Part shown: piece by piece, positions 32,481 to 40,850 of the stretch
Numbering within the stretch: position 1 is the first letter of the stretch
Layout of the letters: each line of letters starts with the position of its first letter
Source: Labilithrix sp.
GTDB lineage: Bacteria > Myxococcota > Polyangia > Polyangiales > Polyangiaceae
DNA length: 60,079 nt
Reading direction: 5' to 3'
Assembly: GCA_028287035.1 (NCBI GenBank)
Contig: JAQBQL010000004.1
Coordinates: 1 to 60,079, forward strand
Notes under the pieces: model-generated
Told to the model about the DNA's origin: nothing
What the model saw: only the letters and a program-made list of their open reading frames with translations
The model's database searches: none
Position numbers and translations under genes: made by a program

Positions 32481-35000
32481 TCACGCGGTGCGCGCGGGCG
32501 TCACGGCATCGACGACGATGCTGCCGTTCTCGACGTCGATCGTGGCGACGTCGCCGCGGCTCAGCTCGCCCTTCAGGATCATCTCGGCGATGGGGCCTTC
32601 GATGTGGCGCCCGATGGCGCGCCGCATGGGACGTGCGCCGAGCTCCGGATCGAAGCCGCCCGCGTCGAGGAGCGCGTCGATGGCCGCGTCGCTCGCATCG
32701 AGCTTCACGCCGCGTGCTCGCTCGAGCTCGATGGTGAGGTCCTTCAGGATGCGACGCGCCACCTCGGCCACGTCGTCCCTCGTGAGCGGCGCGAAGGCGA
32801 GCACCTCGTCGAGCCGGTTGAACAGCTCGGGGGGCAGCGCGCGGCGCGCGGCGTCGGAGACGGCGGCCTGGTAGGCGGTGATCTCGCGGTCACGGAGCTC
32901 GCGGCGCGAGCCCTGCGTGCCGAAGCCGATGCCCCGGCGCGTCGCCGCGGTGGGCGAGAGCTCGGCGCCGATGTTCGACGTGAGCAGGATGACCGTGTTC
33001 GTGAAGTCGACGGTCCGCCCGCGGCCGTCGGTGAGGCGGCCCTCGTCGAACACGCCGAGGAAGCCCTCGAGCACGTCGCGGTGGGCCTTCTCGATCTCGT
33101 CGAGCAGGATGACCTGGTAGGGGCGGCGCCGCACCGCCGCGGTGAGCTGGCCGCCCGCGTCGTGCCCGATGTACCCGGGCGGGGCGCCGACGAGCCGCGA
33201 GATGGCGTGCGCCTCGGCGTACTCGGACAGATCGAGCCGGGTCATGGCCGCTTCGTCGTGGAAGAGGCACTCGGCGATCGCCTTTGCGGTCTCGGTCTTG
33301 CCGACGCCGGTCGGCCCGAGCAGGAGGAACGTGCCGATGGGCCGCCGCGAGCGGAACCCCGAGGCGTTGCGGCGGAGCACGTGCGCGATGCGCTCGAGGG
33401 CATGCTTGTGGCCCACGATCCGGCTCCCCAGCAGCTCCTCGAGGCGCAGGAGGCGCTCCGAGTCGGTCTCGAGCAGCCGCTCCTCGGGGACGCCCGCGAG
33501 CTCGCTCACCACCTCGGCGACGTGCGCCGGCTCGACGTGCGACTCGCTGCGACGACGCGCGCGGGCGCCGGCGAGGTCGAGGATCTGGACCGCCTTGTCG
33601 GGCAGCGCCTTGCCGGGCAGGTAGCGGACGCTCCACGTGACCGCCTTCACGATGGCGGCCTCGTCGTAGTGGCAGCCGTGGTGCTTCTCGAAGAGCGGCG
33701 CCACGCGCTCGATCGCGAGGAGCGCCTCCTCCTGGGAGAGCTCGCACACCTCGATCGGCGTGAAGCAGCGCCCGAGTCCCGGATCGCCGTCGACGATCTT
33801 GCGGAAGTCCTGCTCGGTGGTGGCGCCGATGCACAGGAGCTCGCCGCGCGTCAGGGCGAGCCGCAGCTCGTTGGAGGCCTCGTCGTCCTGGCCGAAGAGC
33901 ACGTGCATCTCGTCGAAGAAGAGGACGACGCGCCCCTTGGCCTTGGCGACCTCCGCCTTCAGCTGCCCGAGCCGCTCGGCGAGCGAGCCGCGGACGCCCG
34001 TGCCGGCGAGCACCGCGCTCGGCTCGATGGCGATGACGATCTTGTCCTCGAAGCAGGCGACGTCGTCGCCCTCGGCGATGCGCGTCGCGAGGCCGCGCAC
34101 CACGCTGGTCTTGCCGACGCCGGGCGCGCCGATGAGGCAGGCGTTGTTGCCGTGCCGCTTGGCGAGGACGTCGAGCGCGCGCTCGATCTCGGGCTCGCGG
34201 CCGACCACGGGATCGAGCTCGCCGCGCGCGGCCAGCTGCGTCAGGTTCTGCCCGAGCTGCGTGAGCATCGGGTACTGCTTCGGGTCGAGGGCGAAGCGGG
34301 CGTCGCGTGCGCCCTTCGCGGCGGGCTTCTCGTGCTTCTTCGCCTTGTGCGCCGGCGCGGGGGCGCTCACCTTGGCCGGCGTCGCGACGGGCGCGGGACG
34401 CGGCGGGGCAGGGGTCACCGGCGGCGGCTTGACCGAGGGCGCGAGCGTCACCGGCGTGGTGCGCGGCGGCGCCGCGGTCGTCACCGGGGAGACCGGCATG
34501 ATCCCGCTCTTCCGCACCGCGGCCTGCGCGCTCGCGTGGAGCGTCGTCCGGCGCGGCGGCGCGAGGCCGAGCGCGAGCTGCATCGCCGAGGTCCGGAGGC
34601 GCGTCACGTCGGTCCCGCACTGCACGAGCGCGCGGTGGGCGGCGGTCCCGGTCTCCTGGCAGAGCGCGAAGAGCACGTGAACGGAGCGCGCCTCGGTGCG
34701 CGTCCCGGAGCGTCCCGCGAGATCCCGGGCCCGCGACAGGCAGCGGGTGAGCGCGTCGGCCGCGTCGTCGACGGTCACGCGCGCCGCCTTGAGCAGCACC
34801 TCGGCGTCGAGCCGGCGATCGAGCAGGAGCTGCGCGGCATCGTCACGCCCGCCGGCGATCGCGGCAAGGAGGTGCGTCGTCGTCGGCTTCTGACGGTGAT
34901 GCGAGGCCAGATCCTCGGCGGCGCGACGCAGCAGCGCCAGTTCGGATTCGCGGCCCTCGCGGGCGGCGGCGCGTGCGTCGTGCGGCCTGTGCCTCTCCAT
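32481..35000 (-). CDS. ClpA/ClpC-like AAA+ unfoldase with Pro-rich linker
   Basis: This 839-residue cytosolic protein has an N-terminal Clp-N double repeat (to about 145), a Pro/Ala/Thr-rich linker (about 150-235), NBD1 with Walker A K297 (GAPGVGKTS), and NBD2 with Walker A K568 (GPTGVGKTE) and second-pore motif GAPPGYIGHDAGGQLT. There is no ClpB-type M domain. An IGF tripeptide (691-693, in RRGIGFGTQ) lies where ClpA/ClpC bind ClpP. Two departures stand out: NBD1 pore loop 1 reads GTGVRGS instead of the aromatic GxKYRGE, and the Arg-finger region reads GRCF instead of ERRF. The ATG has GAGGA 4 nt upstream. It is divergent from the bestrophin gene. Confidence 0.85.
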   Translation of the reverse strand: MERHRPHDARAAAREGRESELALLRRAAEDLASHHRQKPTTTHLLAAIAGGRDDAAQLLLDRRLDAEVLLKAARVTVDDAADALTRCLSRARDLAGRSGTRTEARSVHVLFALCQETGTAAHRALVQCGTDVTRLRTSAMQLALGLAPPRRTTLHASAQAAVRKSGIMPVSPVTTAAPPRTTPVTLAPSVKPPPVTPAPPRPAPVATPAKVSAPAPAHKAKKHEKPAAKGARDARFALDPKQYPMLTQLGQNLTQLAARGELDPVVGREPEIERALDVLAKRHGNNACLIGAPGVGKTSVVRGLATRIAEGDDVACFEDKIVIAIEPSAVLAGTGVRGSLAERLGQLKAEVAKAKGRVVLFFDEMHVLFGQDDEASNELRLALTRGELLCIGATTEQDFRKIVDGDPGLGRCFTPIEVCELSQEEALLAIERVAPLFEKHHGCHYDEAAIVKAVTWSVRYLPGKALPDKAVQILDLAGARARRRSESHVEPAHVAEVVSELAGVPEERLLETDSERLLRLEELLGSRIVGHKHALERIAHVLRRNASGFRSRRPIGTFLLLGPTGVGKTETAKAIAECLFHDEAAMTRLDLSEYAEAHAISRLVGAPPGYIGHDAGGQLTAAVRRRPYQVILLDEIEKAHRDVLEGFLGVFDEGRLTDGRGRTVDFTNTVILLTSNIGAELSPTAATRRGIGFGTQGSRRELRDREITAYQAAVSDAARRALPPELFNRLDEVLAFAPLTRDDVAEVARRILKDLTIELERARGVKLDASDAAIDALLDAGGFDPELGARPMRRAIGRHIEGPIAEMILKGELSRGDVATIDVENGSIVVDAVTPARTA

Positions 35001-35079
35001 CGGTCCTCGGGTGTCTCACGTGGCCCCGGCGGTGGCCAAATTCACGGTCGGGCGCGGCCCTCGTGGCCCGGATCTGACG

Positions 35080-35085
35080 CATAAT
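35080..35085 (+). promoter_or_regulatory. Candidate -10 (CATAAT) for the bestrophin-like gene
   Basis: This near-consensus -10 ends 7 nt before the ATG. No -35 is seen at 16-18 nt. A leaderless start is likely if it is used. Confidence 0.4.
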
Positions 35086-35092
35086 CGCCGGC

Positions 35093-36010
35093 ATGTTCGT
35101 CGAGAAGAGGAGCACCTGGCTCACCACGGTCCTCCTCGGCGGCGTCGCGCTTCCGAACATCTGGGGACGCATCGCCGCGGTGAGCATCCTCAGCGTCGTC
35201 GTGACCGCGCTCTACGCGAAGGTCTCCTGGCTCCACTACTCGCTGACGACCGCCCCCTTCGTCATGACCGGGCTGCCGCTCGGCATCTTCCTCGGCTTCC
35301 GCAACAACACCGCCTACGACCGCTTCTGGGAGGCCCGCAAGCTCTGGGGCGGGCTCGTCAACACCAGCCGCAGCCTCACCCGCCAGGTGCTCACCCTGGT
35401 CGAGGCGCCGGCGGAGGAACCCGCCTTCGCCGCGGACCTCGTGCACCTGCTGATCGGCTACGTGCACGCGCTTCGTCACCACCTCCGCGACAGCAAGCCG
35501 TGGGAGACGTTGACCCGCGTCATCGGCCAGGACGAGACGGAGCGGCTCGCCCGCGAGCCCAACGTGCCGATCGCCCTCGTGCAGCGCATGGGCGACCGCA
35601 TCGCCGAGGCGCGCCGCCGGAGCTGGATCCACCCGCTCCACGTGACCGTGCTCGAGCAGTCGCTCGTGTCGCTCACCGACATCCAGGGCGCGTGCGAGCG
35701 CATCAAGTCGACGCCGATCCCCTACTCGTACACGGTGCTCATGCACCGGATCGTCGCCGTCTACTGCACGCTCCTGCCGTTCGGGCTCGACGATTCGCTC
35801 GGATGGGGCACGCCGGTCGTGACCGCGTTCATCTCGTACGCCCTCTTCGGGCTCGACGCGATCGGCGAGGAGATCGAGCAGCCCTTCGGGCTCGACCGGA
35901 ACGATCTCGCGCTCTCCACGATCTCGCGGATGATCGAGAACAACCTGCGCGTACGGCTCGGCGAGGAGCCGCCGAAGCTCTTCGAGGCCCGCGACGGCGT
36001 GCTCCCCTGA
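35093..36010 (+). CDS. Bestrophin-like (UPF0187) membrane channel
   Basis: This 305-residue protein of the bacterial bestrophin family forms pentameric anion or cation channels in the inner membrane. The N-terminus has hydrophobic segments (LTTVLLGGVALPNIWG and AAVSILSVVVTALYA). The family core is GLPLGIFLGFRNNTAYDRFWEARKLWG with its R/N-x-Y-D-R-[FW]-W-E signature. A helical region follows, and the late motif LPFGLDDSLGWGTPVV leads to FGLDAIGEEIEQPFG and DLALSTISRMIE, which is family-typical. Length matches bacterial homologues. It stands alone, divergent from the clp-like gene; no functional link between them is known. Confidence 0.88.
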   Translation: MFVEKRSTWLTTVLLGGVALPNIWGRIAAVSILSVVVTALYAKVSWLHYSLTTAPFVMTGLPLGIFLGFRNNTAYDRFWEARKLWGGLVNTSRSLTRQVLTLVEAPAEEPAFAADLVHLLIGYVHALRHHLRDSKPWETLTRVIGQDETERLAREPNVPIALVQRMGDRIAEARRRSWIHPLHVTVLEQSLVSLTDIQGACERIKSTPIPYSYTVLMHRIVAVYCTLLPFGLDDSLGWGTPVVTAFISYALFGLDAIGEEIEQPFGLDRNDLALSTISRMIENNLRVRLGEEPPKLFEARDGVLP

Positions 36011-36075
36011 GGGCCGCCGCTGCCGCATTGTGCCGCCTCCCGGAAGCGTGCCCCTGGCGCCTCCGGCGTAAAAAG

Positions 36076-36081
36076 GATAAT
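36076..36081 (+). promoter_or_regulatory. Candidate -10 (GATAAT) for the sugar-kinase-like gene
   Basis: GATAAT (5/6 match to TATAAT) lies 10 nt before the TTG start, in an A-rich patch of otherwise GC-rich DNA. No -35 was recognised. Confidence 0.35.
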
Positions 36082-36091
36082 CGGAAGAATC

Positions 36092-37180
36092 TTGTCCGTC
36101 GTAAGGCCTAGCGCGACCACCCTCTCCCCCTCCGCCGGCATCGTCGATTTCACGCCGCTGGAAGAGCTCGTCCAGCGCGTCTTCGCGTGCGAGGAGCTCG
36201 CGGCCACCCCCATGCCCGGAGGCGCGTCGACGCGCCGCTACTACCGGCTGGCGCTCCCCAACGACAAGAGCGCCGTCGCCATGTTCGTTCCGGAGGGCGC
36301 CGCGCCCGAGGAGGTGCAGCGCGCCCATGACGGCCTGCGCTGGCCGTTCCTCGAGGTGCGTGACCTCCTCGCCGATCGCGGCATCTTCGTGCCCCAGGTC
36401 CTCGCCGAGGACACCGCGCACGGCTGGCTCGTCATCGAGGACCTCGGCGACGACACCCTCGCCAACTGGCTGCTGCGGAACCCGTCCGACAAGACGGCGC
36501 TCTACACGAAGGCCGTCACCGATCTCGCCCGCGCGCAGACCGCCCTCGCCAAGCTCCCCAAGGGCAGCATCGTCACGAGCCGCACGTTCGACGTCGAGCT
36601 CCTCCGCTGGGAGCTCGAGCACTTCAAGGAGTGGGCCCTCGACGGGCGCGGCAAGCGTCTCTCGCCCGCCGACGAGACGGCGTTCGCCGGGATCGCCGAC
36701 CGGCTCGCGCAGCGCGTGGCCGACCTTCCGAAGGGCTTCGTTCATCGCGACTACCAGTCGCGAAACCTCATGGTCGTCGACAAGGGCGAGCTCCAGCTCG
36801 TCTGGATCGACTTCCAGGACGCGCTCCTCGGGCCGCGCGTCTACGACCTCGTCGCGCTCCTCAACGACAGCTACCAGGAGTTCGACCGCGCGTTCGTCGA
36901 GGCGCGTCTCGCCGAGTACGCCGAGGTCGCGAAGCTCCCCGCCAAGCAGAAGAAGACCCTCGCGAGCGAGTTCGACCTCGTCACCGTCCAGCGCAAGCTG
37001 AAGGACGCGGGCCGCTTCGTCTTCATCGACAAGAAGAAGGCAAACCCGGGATTTTTGCGCTTCGTCACGCCGACCATGAAGAAGGTCGACGCCGCGCTGG
37101 CGCGTCTCGAAGAGGCGGATCCGGACATGAAGGCGCTCCGCGCGATCCTCAGGCGGACCCTCGGCGACGAGCTCGCATGA
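36092..37180 (+). CDS. APH-fold sugar kinase, AmgK-like
   Basis: This 362-residue cytosolic kinase has the aminoglycoside-phosphotransferase fold. Visible motifs are GGASTRRYYRLAL near the N-lobe, WLVIEDLGDDTL in the hinge, the catalytic loop VHRDYQSRNLMV (D220) and the Mg-binding VWIDFQDALLGPRVYDL. This set matches AmgK-type N-acetylmuramate/N-acetylglucosamine 1-kinases of cell-wall sugar recycling rather than antibiotic-resistance enzymes. A MurU-type nucleotidyltransferase partner is not adjacent, so the assignment is tentative. The start is TTG with GGAAGA just upstream; no ATG or GTG is available in the right place. The stop overlaps the glycosidase start (ATGA). Confidence 0.72.
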   Translation: MSVVRPSATTLSPSAGIVDFTPLEELVQRVFACEELAATPMPGGASTRRYYRLALPNDKSAVAMFVPEGAAPEEVQRAHDGLRWPFLEVRDLLADRGIFVPQVLAEDTAHGWLVIEDLGDDTLANWLLRNPSDKTALYTKAVTDLARAQTALAKLPKGSIVTSRTFDVELLRWELEHFKEWALDGRGKRLSPADETAFAGIADRLAQRVADLPKGFVHRDYQSRNLMVVDKGELQLVWIDFQDALLGPRVYDLVALLNDSYQEFDRAFVEARLAEYAEVAKLPAKQKKTLASEFDLVTVQRKLKDAGRFVFIDKKKANPGFLRFVTPTMKKVDAALARLEEADPDMKALRAILRRTLGDELA

Positions 37181-39300
37181 CCCGCGCGACGCGCCGCTCG
37201 CAGGAGAGCCGGCGTCCGGAGAAGGTGGTCGAGGTCCGGCCCGAAGGGCTGTGGCTGTGCGACCGCGAGGAGCTCGTCCCGCTCTGGGCCGGCGCGATGC
37301 ACTACTGGCGTCACGCCCCCGAGGACTGGGGCGCATGCCTCGACGCGATGAAGGCGATGGGCCTCCGCCTCGTCGACACCTACGTCCCGTGGGGCGTGCA
37401 CGAGGTGGCGGGCGGTAGCCGCCGCCCCGACGGCGCGTTCGACGCGAAGCGCAGCGGCGTCTCTGCCTTCGACTTCGGGGAGCGCTTCGCCCGGCTCGAC
37501 GTGGCGCGCTTCATCCGGATGTGCGGCGAGCGCGGGATGCACGTCATCGTCCGTCCCGGCCCGCACATCAACGCCGAGCTCACGTACTTCGGCCTGCCCG
37601 AGCGCGTGGTGTGGGATCGCGAGTGCCAGGCGCGGACGCCCAAGGACAACCCGGTCATCCTGCCGATGGTGCCGACCGCGTTCCCGGTCCCGAGCTACGC
37701 GAGCGACGCCTTCCACGACGAGACGGCCCTCTGGTTCGCGGCCGCGGCGGAGGTGCTGAAGCCGCTGCTCCACCCGCACGGCCCGATCGTGATGCTCCAG
37801 GTCGACAACGAGGGCGCGCTCTACTTCCGCGACGGCCCCTACGACCAGGACTATCACCCGGACGCGATCACCCTCTTTCGCAGCTTCCTGCGCGACAAGT
37901 ACTCGAGCATCAGCGCCCTCCGCGAGGCGTGGAACGACGACGGGCTCGTCTTCGCCAGCCTGACCCCGCCGGTGCGCTTCGACGCCAAGGACGCGCGCGG
38001 CCTGCCGAGGCACCTCGACTGGATGGAGTTCCACGAGCACCTCCTTGCCGAGGCGATGGGGCGCTTCGACAAGGCGCTCGAGAACGCCGGGCTCGGCTCG
38101 GTGCCCACGCTCCACAACTTCCCGCTGGGCGAGGCGGCGACGCCGCTCAACGCGCGCCGCATGGCGGAGGTCGTCGACCTGATCGGGCTCGACTACTACC
38201 ACGCGGCCAATCCGCAGCATCACATGACCATCCTGCGTCGCACGGGCGAGCTCGCGACGCGCTGCGAGGGCCGCTCGGTGCCGCCGTTCGGCGCGGAGGT
38301 GGGCGCCGGCTTCCCGCCGATCTTCCCGCCGCTCGACACGAAGGACTCGCTCTACACGCTGCTGGCGGCGCTCGCGTACGGCCTCCGCGGCTTCAACCTG
38401 TACATGGCGGTCGACCGCGACCGCTGGATCGGGGCGCCGATCGACGTGCACGGCATGCCGCGTCCGTTCGCCGACGAGTACCGCTCGCTCATCGAGGCGC
38501 TCGACAAGGTGCAGCTCAACACCTTGATCCGCCGCACGCCCGTGAAGCTCGTGGTGCCGCGCGCGCTCCGCCGCCTCGCTCGCGCCACCCATGCCTTCGG
38601 CCCGATCACGCCGACCGCGTTCCACGTCGCCGGCGCCGGCCCGCTCGAGAGCTGCCTCGAGGATGACTTCGGCCTCGGCGAGATCGCGCCCATCGTCGGC
38701 GAGTCGTACGTGCGCTCCTTCGAGCGCGCGCTCCTCGCCCGCGGCGTGCCGTTCACCTACGCGGGCGGCGAGAGCCTCGAGACGAGCATGACCAACGCCT
38801 CGTGGATCGTGTGCACGACCGCCGGCGGCCTCAAGGCGGACGTGCTGACCTCGCTCCGTGCCGCGCGCGAGCGGGGCCTCGTCGTCACCATCGGCCCGCG
38901 CGTCCCCACGCGGGACGGCGCCATGCGCCAGCTCCCCGAGCCGCACGACGCGACCGGCCTCGAGCTCGAGCCGCTCGAGGATCCGGCGCGCGCCGACGTG
39001 CTCGTGGCGCGACGCATCGACGAGCTCGGCCTGCCTGCGTACCCGGTCGATCCGCCCGACGTCCACGTCGCGGTCCACGAGGACAGCGCGGGCAAGCCGC
39101 GCGTCCTGTTCGTGATGAATCCCACCGACAAGCGCGTGGTCGCGAAGGTGGGCGGCCTCGGCGGCGGCAAGGCGAGCAGCCTCGTCGACCTCCTGCCACG
39201 TCCGCGCGCGGTGGGGCGCATCGAGGCCGAGCAGGGGACGGGCGCGTTCATCATCGAGGCCCCCGCCCGGACCGTTCGCCTGTTCGCGGTCGACCCCTGA
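37177..39300 (+). CDS. GH35-type beta-galactosidase-like glycosidase
   Basis: This 707-residue glycosidase has no signal peptide. A (beta/alpha)8 barrel begins near LVPLWAGAMHYWRHAPEDW and includes TYVPWGVHE and VIVRPGPHINAEL. The likely acid/base is E212 (LQVDNEGAL) and the likely nucleophile E374 (PPFGAEVGAG). This set matches clan GH-A families 35/42. C-terminal domains are beta-rich. It acts in the cytosol on imported oligosaccharides; the sugar is not certain. The ATG overlaps the stop of the kinase-like gene by 4 nt, so the two are translationally coupled. The coupling suggests that a sugar released by the hydrolase is phosphorylated by the kinase. Confidence 0.82.
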   Translation: MTRATRRSQESRRPEKVVEVRPEGLWLCDREELVPLWAGAMHYWRHAPEDWGACLDAMKAMGLRLVDTYVPWGVHEVAGGSRRPDGAFDAKRSGVSAFDFGERFARLDVARFIRMCGERGMHVIVRPGPHINAELTYFGLPERVVWDRECQARTPKDNPVILPMVPTAFPVPSYASDAFHDETALWFAAAAEVLKPLLHPHGPIVMLQVDNEGALYFRDGPYDQDYHPDAITLFRSFLRDKYSSISALREAWNDDGLVFASLTPPVRFDAKDARGLPRHLDWMEFHEHLLAEAMGRFDKALENAGLGSVPTLHNFPLGEAATPLNARRMAEVVDLIGLDYYHAANPQHHMTILRRTGELATRCEGRSVPPFGAEVGAGFPPIFPPLDTKDSLYTLLAALAYGLRGFNLYMAVDRDRWIGAPIDVHGMPRPFADEYRSLIEALDKVQLNTLIRRTPVKLVVPRALRRLARATHAFGPITPTAFHVAGAGPLESCLEDDFGLGEIAPIVGESYVRSFERALLARGVPFTYAGGESLETSMTNASWIVCTTAGGLKADVLTSLRAARERGLVVTIGPRVPTRDGAMRQLPEPHDATGLELEPLEDPARADVLVARRIDELGLPAYPVDPPDVHVAVHEDSAGKPRVLFVMNPTDKRVVAKVGGLGGGKASSLVDLLPRPRAVGRIEAEQGTGAFIIEAPARTVRLFAVDP

Positions 39301-39304
39301 TCGC

Positions 39305-40006
39305 TCAGAACGCGTAACGGAGCGAGGCGCCGGCGTCGAACGCGAGCGGCGTGTCGCTCCCGACTGTGCGCTTGAAGCCCGTCGCGTCCTTGAGGCCCGA
39401 CGTGAGCCCGAGCGCGAAGTGCCGGTCCATCATGTAGTACTCGACGCCGAGGCGACCGCCCGCGTAGAGCCCGAGGCTCTCGGCGTTCTTGAAGCCGATG
39501 ATCGCGAGCGCGTTCGTGCGGATGTCGGCCTTCATCGCGCCCACGCTGCCCTGCAGGTAAACGCCGATGCGCGGGCCGAAGCGCGCCGTCAGCCGCACGC
39601 CGCCGCCGAAGCCGAGGACCGGGAAGGCGCGCGTCTTCGGGGGCTCCTGCGTGCCCGACGTGTCCGAAAAGGCGAGCTCGCCCTCGCCGAAGACCATCAG
39701 CCAGCGGAAGATCTCGTAGCCGATCTGCGTGTGGATCCAGGGCGCGAGCGGCGCGGTCTCGCCGAACTTGCCGAGGAAGCGCATCGCCCCGAGCGACGAG
39801 TCGATGACGAGCGTCTTCTTGTAGGGCGGCGGCGGCGGCGACTCCGGCGGCGCCTCGATGACCGGCGCGTCGAGGGCGCTGCTCGCCACGTCCTTCTCGA
39901 GGTCGATGCCGCCGGCCGGCACCCCGGGCTCCTGCGCGAGCGCCGCGCGCGGCAGCACCGCGAGCGCGAGCGCCGTCACCGCCGCCTGGAGGGCCCTTCG
40001 CCGCAT
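39305..40006 (-). CDS. Outer-membrane beta-barrel protein, unknown function
   Basis: This 233-residue exported protein has the signal MRRRALQAAVTALALAVLPRAALAQEPG (ALA-QE cleavage), a short Pro-rich segment, then alternating beta strands (for example FPVLGFGGGVRLTARFGP and GLYAGGRLGVEYYMM). It ends in RYAF, a C-terminal Phe as required for BAM recognition of outer-membrane barrels. The size suggests an 8-stranded barrel. No specific family is recognised. TAGCCT lies 8 nt before the ATG. The gene converges on the glycosidase (4-bp gap) and lies after sdhB on the same strand. Confidence 0.75.
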   Translation of the reverse strand: MRRRALQAAVTALALAVLPRAALAQEPGVPAGGIDLEKDVASSALDAPVIEAPPESPPPPPYKKTLVIDSSLGAMRFLGKFGETAPLAPWIHTQIGYEIFRWLMVFGEGELAFSDTSGTQEPPKTRAFPVLGFGGGVRLTARFGPRIGVYLQGSVGAMKADIRTNALAIIGFKNAESLGLYAGGRLGVEYYMMDRHFALGLTSGLKDATGFKRTVGSDTPLAFDAGASLRYAF

Positions 40007-40014
40007 GCCCCCCC

Positions 40015-40020
40015 AGGCTA
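40015..40020 (-). promoter_or_regulatory. Candidate -10 (TAGCCT) for the beta-barrel gene
   Basis: A minus-strand TAGCCT ends 8 nt before the ATG; the intervening bases are G7C, which may double as an SD. Confidence 0.45.
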
Positions 40021-40047
40021 CCGTGCAGCGCGAGCGCAGGACAGCGG

Positions 40048-40815
40048 CTACTTGAGCAGCCAGCCGAAGAGCATGTGCTTGGTCGTCGCGCGCGAGACCT
40101 GCGCGATCGAGTCGACCAGCGGGATCTCCTTCGGGCACACCTCGACGCAGTTCTGCGCCTTGCCGCAGTCGTTGACGCCGCCGTCGCCCATGACCGCCTC
40201 GAGCCGCTGCGCCGCGTGCATCTTGCCGCTCGGGTGCAGGTTGAAGAGGCGAACCTGGCTGATCGCCGCCGGCCCGATGAAGCTCGAGTGGCTGTTCACC
40301 TGGGGGCACGCCTCCATGCAGCAGCCGCAGGTCATGCAGCGTGACAGCGGGTACGTGTCCTCCTGGTTCTCGGGGGCCTGGCGCGGTCCCGGCCCGAGCT
40401 CGTGCGAGCCGTCCAGGTTGATCCACGCCTTCACCTTCTTGAGGTCGTTGAACATCCGCTGCCGGTCGACGACGAGGTCGCGCACGAGCGGGAACTTCGT
40501 CATCGGCTGGATGGTGACCGTCTCGCCGTTCGGCGCGATCTGGTCGATCAGCGCCGAGCACGCCTGACGGGCCCGGCCGTTGATGACCATCGTGCAGGCG
40601 CCACACACCTCCTCGAGGCAGCTCGACTCCCAGACCACCGGCGCGACCTTCTTGCCGGACGCGTCGACGGGGTTCTTCTGGATCTCCATCAGCGCGCTGA
40701 TGACGTTCATCTGGGGGTGCCAGGCGACGTCGAACTCCTCCCAGCGCTTCGTGCTCGCCTCGGCGGGCCCATCCTGACGCAGGATCTTCAGCCGGATCTT
40801 TCGCTTATCAGCCAT
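40048..40815 (-). CDS. sdhB: Succinate dehydrogenase iron-sulfur subunit
   Basis: This 255-residue subunit of respiratory complex II has a 2Fe-2S cluster in SSCLEEVCGACTMVINGRARQAC. The 4Fe-4S and 3Fe-4S clusters lie in the C-terminal half (SRCMTCGCCMEACPQVN and NCVEVCPKEIPL). It passes electrons from SdhA to the membrane subunit. The chosen ATG (MADKRKIRL) has GGTGAAG 5 nt upstream; the longer frame would need a TTG. It is the third gene of sdhCAB, 35 bp after sdhA. Confidence 0.93.
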   Translation of the reverse strand: MADKRKIRLKILRQDGPAEASTKRWEEFDVAWHPQMNVISALMEIQKNPVDASGKKVAPVVWESSCLEEVCGACTMVINGRARQACSALIDQIAPNGETVTIQPMTKFPLVRDLVVDRQRMFNDLKKVKAWINLDGSHELGPGPRQAPENQEDTYPLSRCMTCGCCMEACPQVNSHSSFIGPAAISQVRLFNLHPSGKMHAAQRLEAVMGDGGVNDCGKAQNCVEVCPKEIPLVDSIAQVSRATTKHMLFGWLLK

Positions 40816-40850
40816 GTCTACTTCACCAATCTTCAAAGCTGCGGGGAGGG

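Noticed and set aside
36092..37180. Aminoglycoside resistance gene
   Set aside because: The APH fold is shared, but the GGASTRRYYRL and IDFQDALLGP motifs and coupling to a glycosidase fit a cell-wall or sugar kinase better.
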